Source: Buxus sempervirens
Lineage: Eukaryota; Streptophyta; Magnoliopsida; Buxales; Buxaceae
Assembly: GCA_947561395.2 (NCBI GenBank)
Contig: OX387183.1
Span: forward strand, 15,675,402 to 15,739,401
DNA length: 64,000 nucleotides
Direction: 5' to 3'
Shown here: in pieces, positions 55,274 through 64,000 of the stretch
How positions within the stretch are numbered: position 1 is the first letter of the stretch
Layout: the number at the start of each line of letters is the position of its first letter
Position numbers and translations under genes: made by a program
The notes under the pieces: model-generated
Told to the model about the DNA's origin: nothing
The model's input: only the letters and a program-made list of their open reading frames with translations
Database searches by the model: none

Positions 55274-56645
55274 CCCCTCAACCTAGCTGGACCTTGGTTA
55301 TCAAATGAATCAATTAGGAGGATATAAGTCAACTTAGGAAGTACTTTCTGTCCAACCTTAGTAAGGTATGGAACACCTGTAATTACATGATATTGGGGGA
55401 TCCTGCCAAAGAGACAAGATAATTGCCTAAGGAAAGTGGAATTTAAGCGGTTTCCTATGACCCTCCACTTACCTGGGGATCCACCCAGACATTGTATTAC
55501 TTGTTGTTTTTTACTTTTACTATTTTTTTTTGGTAGTGTTTTTACTTTTACTATAAATGTGACATTAAGGAACCCTTTGTTGGCCCTTTATCCGAGAATT
55601 ACCTGAGCAGACACAGCACTTGACCCCACTGCACATACAAGCACCTCACTACACCGTGAATGAATTTTTTTTAACTGCATGGGGTGACATGCACGAGGGA
55701 GTTCGCATGGATGATCCAAATGGAATGCCTCTGTGAATGCTCTTCTTAACCAAAACCTAGATCTCTCTAGCAGCCACCTTTCTTCAATCGAGAAACTTAC
55801 TTTTGGGATGGTATTAGCCCTACGCTCCCGTGGCTTGCCGGGGAAAGCAGGGTAAACCCATCTCCCTAGGTTTCTAGACTCTTCAAGTGCCATTGGTTTC
55901 TTGCCATGGTACACGAGGGGTCTAGTACTTAGCTCAGACCCTTGCAGGCAGGTGTCTCGGGCTGGGTATCCTTTCCCACCTATCACTTCTGATAAACCCT
56001 GATGTGAATATGAACATAAATGAACAAACATGGGTAAAATCAATATGGGGCATTAACCCCTGCATTTGTTTGCGTTAAATTGAGTGAGATTTAGCCCAAG
56101 GGGCTGCCTTAGCCCTAATTTAAGGAAACCAACCCAATTTGATCTATGCATCCGAGTTTTCCGAACCGTAAGCCTAGTCGATCTTGATTCAAATGAAAGT
56201 CGGCCAGATCAGACGGAAATGGGTCAGAACAAAGGCAGAAAAACCCTAGAATTAGGATTTCAGCCCACCCGCCAAGCAGCAAATTTGTACCCCCCTTTTG
56301 GGTTCCCAACAACCCTAAAGGTGATTCTCTTTGTAGATTTATTTTTTGTAAATTTCGCCCTTGAAGGCAAGTTGTAAATGTTGTTGTTTTCAACACCAGG
56401 GGCAGATGAAAGAACAGAAGAAAGAAAAAGCCGACTAAGACCTAGATTTGCTTTCCAAACCTTTAGAAGACACAACCTTTAGGACCACACCTTGGGCACT
56501 TAGATTTAATTTCCATAATTAATAATTGCATGAATTGCTTAAACATTGATTTAATTTTTGCATATCTTGTTGCATGCCTTAGACTAATTTAGAGTTTTTG
56601 GTGGAAAACCCTAAATTGACTTGGAATTTCAATCAGATAGTCGGC
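55274..56645 (+). other. Leader of element F between PBS and ORF1
   Basis: 1.4 kb without a recognisable gene. Minus-strand open frames such as 55588-56043 have no known domain. T/A-rich near 55510-55560. Confidence 0.5.
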
Positions 56646-58079
56646 ATGGCATCTTCATCCTCGACTGAGAGAGTTTACTTCCCTAGGATAGAGAAGTGTG
56701 CCTTTGATACACCTTGGATCCGTTCTTGGACAAGGCAATTGCAAGGAGATGAGCAAATTCGGTGGGAACAGAAATACCACTTGGGACAAACTCTGTCCCT
56801 GTTAAATGTGCCAATTAATTGGGACATGATTCAAGCAGTCCTGCTTTTCTGGGATCCCCAACTTTCCCTTTTTAGGTTTGGGACCAATGAGTTGACCCCT
56901 ACAATTGAGGAATTTGAGTTATTCCTCCGATTTCGTGACCATGGAGAACCAGCTAGGCCAAACCTCAAAGATAGCTACAAGAATGAAGCTTGTACTTTAT
57001 TTGGCCTACCCAGAGGAGAATTCTAGACCTTAGGAGGTGACCAAGCATTCACGCGGGTCTCTAAAACCTTCCTCGATGAAAAGATAAGAGACAAAAAGCA
57101 GGAAAGACCCCGTGTTTTGTGGGACACCTCCACCCTTGTGGTTCTGTCACAACTTTTTTTTCCTACTGGGGGAGACACCATTAATTTGGCCCTCATGGAA
57201 ATTGTAGACCAACTCCAAGTGAAATTCCGAATTGCGCCGTTGATTCTTGCTCAGTTATATCATGCCTTGACTATGACCAAGAATGGAACTAGGAGGTTTC
57301 AGGGGTGCGCTCCTCTCCTACACATTTGGCTTCAAGATCACCTGATAGTTGCTGAACCTGTCAGCCCACATTATGGGTACGTCCGTGACAATGTCACATT
57401 GATGGCCCGAAGAGAGATTAGACCAGACTTAACCTCCAGAGTGAACTGGTTTGACCACTTTCTCCAACTAAGTGGAAAAATTGATATAAGATGGGGAGAC
57501 ACATTTGACCAGACATATACCCCCGTCATAGCTTTTAGGAAAAGACATTGCCTAGCCTTGATAGGCTTGACTCATGCAAAGCCATACTATCCGGTTCAAA
57601 TTCTGAGACAGTTTGGGAAGTCTCAGGGAATACCGATCAAGGATGAGGCGGAGGGATTAACTGACCCACTTTCGTGGGAATTGAAGAAAAAATTGGTGAA
57701 GGAATGGCAACACATACACATACTCCAAGAGGACATTTTCGCTGCATCCGACGTTCGTGATTACGAACAATGGATTGCTCGAGAGACTGGCCTTGACAGC
57801 CCACCTCCTCTCCATATCGTCACCTCTGACGATATCCCAGTTTTGCCCCCTAACACATACAGGGATAAGGTGGCCGAACTGCGGGAATCTCATTCTTGAA
57901 TCCACCGTGCATACGTGGATTCCGAGCGTAAAAACAAGCAGGCCAATGAGGCCCTTCAGCAGCAGCTTGACACCTTGCACAAATGCGCAAAAGAGGATCG
58001 ACATCTGTGGAATAAACTTCTGCGTGCCTTGGAAAGGCAAGATGTGTCCTCTCGCTTTGATGATGACCAACTTACCTAG
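56646..58079 (+). pseudogene. ORF1 of element F (DUF7745-like, PMD-related)
   Basis: Extra Ogre ORF of unknown function upstream of gag. Start MASSSSTERVYFPRIEK. Core WEQKYHLGQTLSLLNVPINW, NELTPTIEEFELFLRFR, APLILAQLYHALT and WFDHFLQLSGKIDIRWG resembles the DUF7745 family common in plant genomes. The LTPTIEEFE block parallels the MTPTLLDV block of PMD proteins. A C-terminal part (QQQLDTLHKCAKEDRHLW) may be helical. Reads 477 codons in one frame, broken by TAG at 57024 and TGA at 57897. Family naming is from memory. Confidence 0.72.
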
Positions 58080-58415
58080 ACCCTGGGTTTGTTGTACTTT
58101 TAAATTTAATCATGTACTTACTTGCTTTTATGTACTTCAACTTTGACATTGTAATTTTCAGAAATTTTAGTTGAATTCAGTATCTTGTGTTGAAATTAAT
58201 CTGCAAAGATGAAATCAGTAAAAAGCAAATCAAGACATTAAAATAATTGAAGTCCTCCATAGGCAACCTGGCCCCAAACGGCCACCATCTCTAAGTCTTC
58301 ATTAATCACTTCAAAAAATTTGAAACCTAGTACGTGTTCTAAATAAAGAACGCCCAACCCTTTGAGCTCAGATCACACCCGTTTGTGTCTTTTTCAAGAA
58401 CATTCGGTCAACCTC
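58080..58415 (+). other. Spacer after ORF1 of element F
   Basis: No ORF or repeat recognised; leads into the tandem arrays at 58416. Confidence 0.4.
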
Positions 58416-58833
58416 TTGGGGCACTGAAGCCACTGGTAATTAAGCCAGAAAATTGGTGGAAGATCGTCCTGGCATAGCATACCCCGTTGAGTGACGCTAA
58501 AGTCTGGCATTTAAGCCAACGACTAAGATACGTCCGGGTATCCTTAGCTGAAGTTTGGGGCACTGAAACCACTGGTAATTAAGCCAGAAAATTGGTGGAG
58601 GATCGTCCTGGCATAGCATACCCCGTTGAGTGACACTAAAGTCTGGCATTTAAGCCAACGACTAAGGTACATCCGTGTATCCCTAGCCAAAGTTTGGGGC
58701 ACTGAAACCACTAATAATTAAGGCAGAAAATTGGTGGAGGATCGTCCTGGTATAGCCTTCCCCATTGTGAGGTGCCAAAGCCGAAGGCAATTGAGCCAAG
58801 GACTAGCTAAGGTACGTCCGGGAACTACTAGCC
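58416..58833 (+). repeat. 139-bp tandem repeat (3 units) between ORF1 and gag
   Basis: The marker TTGGGGCACTGAA occurs at 58416, 58555 and 58694, exactly 139 bp apart; units include GAAAATTGGTGGA and ATCGTCCTGG. The third unit is diverged at its end. Confidence 0.9.
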
Positions 58834-58901
58834 GAACTTAGGCACCAACGCCACCAGGGATTAAACTGATGATTGGCGGAGGTACGCCTGGGTGTTGCTT
58901 C

Positions 58902-59030
58902 CCCAGCCGTTTGGCTAAAACAGATCAGTTTAGGGTTCCCTCTCCCAGCCGTTTGGCTAAAATAGACCAGTCTAAACAGGGTTCTCTCTCCCAGCCGTTT
59001 GGCTAAAATAGATCAAGTTTAGGAGTCCCT
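58902..59030 (+). repeat. 42-46-bp tandem repeat (3 units)
   Basis: CCCAGCCGTTTGGCTAAAA recurs at 58902, 58944 and 58990. Confidence 0.88.
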
Positions 59031-59210
59031 ATCAGTTTCAAAATAATTCAAATAAATTAACCTTTAATTCTTTTGGACAGTTAAAATATATCAGTAATCA
59101 TGCTTTATGCCTTTAATATAAGTTGCACTAATATCAGCTGGTTGTCCTCCCTAGGTACCAAGATTGCTTTCCGAAGCCCGTACCTGTTAAGATCCAGAAA
59201 AAGACTTGAA

Positions 59211-60571
59211 ATGGAACAGTCAAGGGAACAGACATCGTCAGGATAGGACCAGGCAGAGTCCAGTCAGACACAAACAGTGACTGACTATTATTCAAGAATT
59301 AAGAGAAATCAATATGGGGACTATTATTCAAGAATTAAGAGAAATCAGGATGGCTCCCCCTGCTGTACCAGTGGCTCTACAGCAACCGATTGCTCCACCA
59401 CAGACGGATGCTCCACCACCATACCCGGTATATCCACATCCACTGGTGCCACCACTGCCTCCCCAAGCAGTGCCTCTTCCCCAAACCATTGCACCTGTCC
59501 AACTGGGACAAGAAGAAGAGGATTGGTGCAAGACTCAACAGGCTCAGTTTGAAGAAAAGATAATGGTACAATTTTTCCAGAGATATGTGCCAGTATGCCA
59601 AAGACGAAAAGATAATGGTACAATTTTTCCAGAGGTCGCTGACTGGGGCAGCATATACTTTGTTTTTAAGTCTAGACAAAACCAAGATTAAAACCTGGAA
59701 TGATTTGGCAGCAACATTCATCCAGCAGTACCGTTTGAATAGCCAGATTGTACAAACCAGGGCAGAGCTGCAGAGGCGGACAAAGAAGAATCAGGAGTCG
59801 GTTAGAGAATATGCCAAACGTTGGAAAGAATTGGCAACTCTAGTCCAACCACCATTACTTGAACAAGAGATGACTTCTCTGTTCATCGCCTCCCTGGGAC
59901 AGCCATTCTTCTCTTTGCTACTGGGGCAGAGCACGTCCAATTTCAATGACCTAATTTTGACAGCAGACAGGATTGAAGATGCTGTAAGGGTTGGCAAGAT
60001 AGATGGCAGTGGCCAGGGCTCTACACAGAGAAGGACAGCAGCAGGATAGAGTGGTAGAAATCAGGGGCAAGAGCCCAGGAGGCAGGAAACCTAGGCAATT
60101 AATTATGTACAGCCAACACAGCCTTATCACATTTCTCAGAGGCCTGAAGGCCAGGGGCAACCTATAAGAAGAACCAGAGAAGAAGCAAAGGCAAGGATGA
60201 AGAGGGTGTTTACCCCATTGCCTTATGCACCTGCAGAACTGTTGGCCAAATTGCTGAAGAAGGGGTACTTACAGATCAAGCCTCCCAATCCTCGGATGGT
60301 TAACTTACGAAACTATAATGCAACAGAAAGATGTAAGTACCATTCTGGAGCTCCCGAGCATTCCACTAATCGATGCTGGGACTTGAGGCATGATATACAG
60401 GATCTAATAGACTGTAAGAAGATCTTTGTAGATCCCCCAGCACTAGCACCGCCAACTCCACCTACTGGCACAGCTACCAATCTTCTCCCAGACCACTCTA
60501 AGGCTTCTGCTAGTGGATCTACGATTCAGATCATCAGTGACCAGGAAAATGAAGTATAGTTTGACCCCTCT
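59211..60571 (+). pseudogene. gag of element F
   Basis: Capsid/nucleocapsid protein. N-terminal proline-rich part (YPVYPHPLVPPLPPQ). Capsid core MVQFFQRSLTGAAYTLFL, WNDLAATFIQQYRLN, ESVREYAKRWKELA, FIASLGQPFFSLLLG. Then LLAKLLKKGYLQIKPPNP and a zinc-knuckle-like CKYHSGAPEHSTNRC. Damage: a 36-bp tandem duplication near 59278-59345; a 52-bp duplication/insertion (59554-59605) that shifts the frame; TAG at 60047; TAG at 60557, where element G has Gln (EVQFDPS). From 59585 the frame continues into the protease ORF, so gag and protease are probably one polyprotein. Confidence 0.88.
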
Positions 60572-62511
60572 ATGTTGATTGGACGACCGGGGCAAATTGT
60601 CAGGATATACCCCCAAGAAGAGATAATACATCGGCAAGTATATGTCATTAATGAAGATGATGAAGAAGAAACCTTCTTGGGATTCCCTCTGGTGCACTTC
60701 CACCTTCCAGAACCAGAACCTTGCTATCCTCCACCCGTCCCAGATTCACCTCCCTTAAACATCTTTGACATAATGAACAACCCTTTCAAGGACCCCATGG
60801 ACTTCTCATTTGAGCCACTTACTCTTAACCTATCACAACTCCACCTTGGACAAACCTCCTATTGTGTCGTACCTCCACCCTACCAGTTCCTACCTATGTA
60901 CCATGATTCTACCATCACTTCTACTGAAAGAGAAGTCGATCGGATCACCCGATTTGGTCGATACATGAACACCGACCCTCCACCCGCACCAGAGGGAGAG
61001 ACAGAAGAAGAAAAGAAAAGGAGAGAAAAAGGGAAGGATGTGGCCAAGGAAGTGCCACAGATCCATAAGAGGAAAGGAAAGGCCCCTGAAGAAGAGATCA
61101 TGAAACTCCACAATAGTGTCTTCACTCCAGAGTATGATCTCGTTCAGCAATTAAATAAGACGCCTGCCCAGATCTCCATCATGCGACTGTTGTTTGACTC
61201 AAAGAATCATAAGGATGTACTAATGAAAGTGCTTGGTGATACCCATGTGCCTGACGATATCAGCCCAGAACAGTTGGAGGCGGTCATGTCAATAATAGCA
61301 GTGCCAGAAGTAGTCTCCTTTTCCTCAGCGGATCTACCCCCAGAAGGCTGTGACCACACGGAACCACTGTACATTACAATAAGGTGCTTTGACCTTGTAG
61401 TGCAAAGGGTCATGATTGACAATGGGTCAGCCCTGAACATCTGCCCAGTCAGGACCTTTCACAGCCTGCAGCTAAGCTCTGACTTGATCAAACCAAGTTC
61501 CCATAATGTCTACGGGTTCGATAATGCCAGGAAGGATTCCCTTGTAGAAGTCACCTTGGACATCATGATTGCTGAACGGACATTCATCATGACTTTCGAT
61601 TGGTGGATATACATGCCTCCTTTAACCTACAAATTGGAAGACCTTGGTTACACCAAGCAGGAGTAGTCCCATCTACTTTACACCGGATGATTCGGTTCGT
61701 CTCAGGGAATGAGCTGATCACGGTCCATGCAGAGGACCGCAGGGAATTTGAAAAGGTCGGAGTACCTTTTGTGGATTATGAGTTGCCTACATCGCTCAAC
61801 TTTCGAGCAGTAGAGATGGTACAGGTAAATCCTGTCCCCACTCCTCTACAGACAGAACAGTCCCGTAAAAGGAAAAGAAAGAGCATGTTCGGCGCCGCTG
61901 ATTGCGCCGACTGGTGCCTCCGAGTAGCTGAAGGACTGGGAAAGTACAAGCAAGGCATCAAAGCAGCAATTCAACCTAATGACAAAGCTGTTGGATTCGG
62001 ATTGGGATTTGTCCCAGAACCTGAAGATTATGCCAGGCTTTTTGGCATAAAAGCAAAATGGAAAAGAGCTCGGATTGAAGGAAGGGATCCTCATTGGCTT
62101 ATCTGTGTGCATGGCCATTTATATCATCACTTCACCAATATGGAGCGGGAAGCTGCTCAAGCTATTCAGAATATAATTCCCCAAGGATGGGGTGATGAAT
62201 TTAATGATCCAACAGAAGTTGATTATCTGCAAGGATTATGGGAAGAGCCTCCTTTACCCCTGGAGACAGCTGCAGATAGGGTAGGAGCAGACCCGTTGGC
62301 CTCTTATGAATCAATGAAGGATTTACCTGCCTTGGTCACCCTAGCATCAGCCGATGATGTTGCATCTACTGAAGAATCAGTTATTGATGAAGGAATACCT
62401 GTATGCCCGTTTGCTATACTTGAGGCACCAACGGAGGATGAAGAAGACCCGGCCATGTACATCTGTATGATGGAAAGCCAAGACAGTTCAGGGGAACCTA
62501 CCCGGAGATAA
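60572..62511 (+). pseudogene. Protease/G-patch region of element F
   Basis: Continues the gag frame: QIVRIYPQEE, VYVINEDDEEETFLGFPLVHF, YQFLPMYHDSTIT, a lysine/glutamate-rich linker, and the protease motif MIDNGSALNICP near 61412. A 1-nt frameshift near 61598 disrupts the residues after TF; the frame resumes with ASFNLQIGRPWLHQ, RKRKRKS and a G-patch-like AEGLGKYKQGI (Trp-Cys replaces Trp-Gly before it). Ends at TAA 62509-62511, where element G has Gln, so the protein originally ran on into the reverse transcriptase. Confidence 0.87.
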
Positions 62512-64000
62512 AGATTACCTATGCCTCCTCCCCGCATGCTGCACCCTACAACGCAGGACGGTTTGAACCAAATGTTCCAATACATGCCATAAGTGCTAGG
62601 ACTAACCCCTGAAATGGTGTATCATGAGACATATGGGAACTGGGCCCCAGATGAGCACTCTTCCAATAGGAGGGAGATACCTACAGAGATACCCATAGCA
62701 AGGGCATTACCAAGGATGAATATACCCAATGAGGTCACTATTAAAGTACCCGGGTCAATCCCTCATCGAGGCGTATGGATAAGTTTGTCATCAGAATCAA
62801 AGCAGAATCAGAACAAGACCTCGAAGGGTAAGGCAAACAATCCCATCTGCATCTCGTCCGACAGCAGCATCAACATGATACAAAGCGGAAAGGCAAAGGA
62901 AGTGACTGCCATCAGCAAGGAAGAACACACACTGCAAAACTGGAGTTCGACGCCTCTTGCCATCTGCAAAGCTGATCTTCCAAAGGGAGTTTTTCTCACT
63001 TCTGAAACTTCCCTTGTAAATATCTCTACACTTTTCAATAAATGCATGAAGTCTTTTGAGTACTTGCATGCTTCTGTTAATAATTGTACAAACAAGCAAA
63101 CTCAATCTTGCAACCTTGGTATCAATCTCGACGCACACCCGAAGAATTTGGAGCACGAGATAGATAATCAGGCTGCCAAAATCAAACAAAAAGAACAAAA
63201 AGATCATAAAAAACAAAAAGAAATTCATAGTATTGAGCAGGAATCAAACGGCGGCATCTACTTATCACAACCTGAAGATTTAGAAATTATCCCCAATGGG
63301 TCTTTCGAACTTGAGGATAATGATGAATCATGGAAAACCCCACCTGAAATCCAATTTGCCTTAGACAGGCATGAAAAGGGTCTCCAGGCTAATATTGAGG
63401 AAACTGAACCTATCAACATAGGTGACACAGCACAACCAAGGATTCTTCAAATTGGTAAAAAGCTGTCCTTATTACATAAAACACATATAACTGATTTTCT
63501 AAAATCTTACATTGATGTGTTTGCATGGTCATATGAGGATATGCCTGGGTTAGACACAGATTTAGTTGTGCATCGGTTACCAATAAAGTCTGAGGCCACA
63601 CTAGTAAAGCAAAAACTCAGACGCATAAAACCAGAATGGGCCCTGAAGATCAAGGAAGAGGTCACCAAACAGTTGAAAGCTGGGTTCTTGAAAGTAATAG
63701 ATTACCCAGAATGGTTTGCAAACATCGTGCCAATCCCCAAGAAAGACGGAAGGGTCAGAATGTGTGTTGATTACAGGGATCTGAACAAGGCAAGCCCGAA
63801 AGATGACTTTCCACTGCCACACATTGATATACTAGTTGATAATACTGCAACTCATTCCATGTTCTCCTTTATGGATGGATTCTCCGGATACAATCAGATA
63901 CGAATGGCGCCTGAAGACATGGAGAAGACTTCCTTCATTACACATTGGGGCACGTACTACTACAAAGTGATGCCATTTGGGTTGAAGAATGTAGGCGCCA
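62512..64000 (+). pseudogene. Linker and reverse transcriptase of element F, truncated by the window end
   Basis: Same frame as the protease, with a further stop at 62590 (Gln in element G). From 62875 the frame is open to the last base. It includes a KQKEQKDHKKQKEIH linker, FAWSYEDMPGLDTDLVVH, IPKKDGRVRMCVDYRDLN, DDFPLPHIDILVD and FSFMDGFSGYNQI, ending at YYKVMPFGLKNVGA just before the expected YVDD site. Closely matches element G on the minus strand. Confidence 0.9.

Larger units (their letters stand above)
52848..64000 (+). mobile_element. Ogre/Tat-type retrotransposon F, 5' part (runs off the window)
   Basis: Order: 5' LTR, primer-binding site, leader, ORF1, tandem repeats, gag, protease/G-patch, reverse transcriptase, then the window ends. 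This is the architecture of Ogre elements, which have an extra ORF before gag. CCGGG precedes the LTR; the matching right copy is outside. Several nonsense changes indicate it is not autonomous. Confidence 0.92.

Noticed and set aside
55588..56043. 151-codon minus-strand ORF in the leader of F
   Set aside because: No recognisable domain and no promoter; probably a leader by-product. Could be revisited if conserved in other copies.

Overview
The window looks like a repeat-rich chromosome segment of a woody dicot-type plant. The species is not identifiable from sequence alone. Supporting signs are an NLR disease-resistance pseudogene, a class-type beta-1,3-glucanase gene with a GT-AG intron, plant CACTA (En/Spm) genes, Ty3/gypsy Tat/Ogre-type retrotransposons and plant mobile domain (PMD) genes. 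Only one host gene looks intact: the GH17 glucanase at 13843-15962. I saw no tRNA or rRNA gene and nothing bacterial.

Layout. 1-8282: an NLR (CC-NB-ARC-LRR) pseudogene split by two LTR insertions. A minus-strand LTR ending at 3611 sits in the CC region and itself carries solo LTR A; solo LTR B lies exactly in front of the P-loop. 8283-10610: non-coding, with one long inverted-repeat MITE. 10611-16830: a small GH17 cluster made of a duplicated promoter/exon-1 fragment, the intact gene, and a broken 3' fragment. 17555-52847: remains of a minus-oriented LTR element (called H) with an LTR split at 17879-17918/35511-36511 and two PMD-type genes on the opposite (+) strand. H carries an Ogre-like element G (17919-35510, minus, TSD CCGGG). 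G is in turn hit by three solo LTRs (C, D, E). A 9.7-kb CACTA transposon (39484-49159, TSD CCA) sits in the first PMD gene. 52848-64000: a second Ogre-like element F (+) that runs off the window (LTR, PBS, ORF1, tandem repeats, gag, protease, reverse transcriptase).

The nesting can be read from target-site duplications: A TTTAC, B CATCG, D GGCCC, E CAGTG, G CCGGG, CACTA CCA. Five LTRs are solo. The 163 bp shared by the two G LTRs differ at one site, so G, and the three insertions inside it, are young.

The most unusual signal is a recurrent 21-nt dyad in LTR promoters. Six of the seven big LTRs (A, B, C, D, F, G) carry clusters of CCG-N11-CGG with 6-nt inverted arms and a 9-nt centre, placed just upstream of the TATA box. 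The arm sequence differs between LTRs (AACCGC, GCCCGT, ATCCGG, GACCGT) but stays matched within a site. D, F and G have a second cluster downstream of the TATA box with the same arm flavour. Second in interest are the two spliced PMD genes lying antisense between a polypurine tract and the rest of element H, one with its own TATA box.
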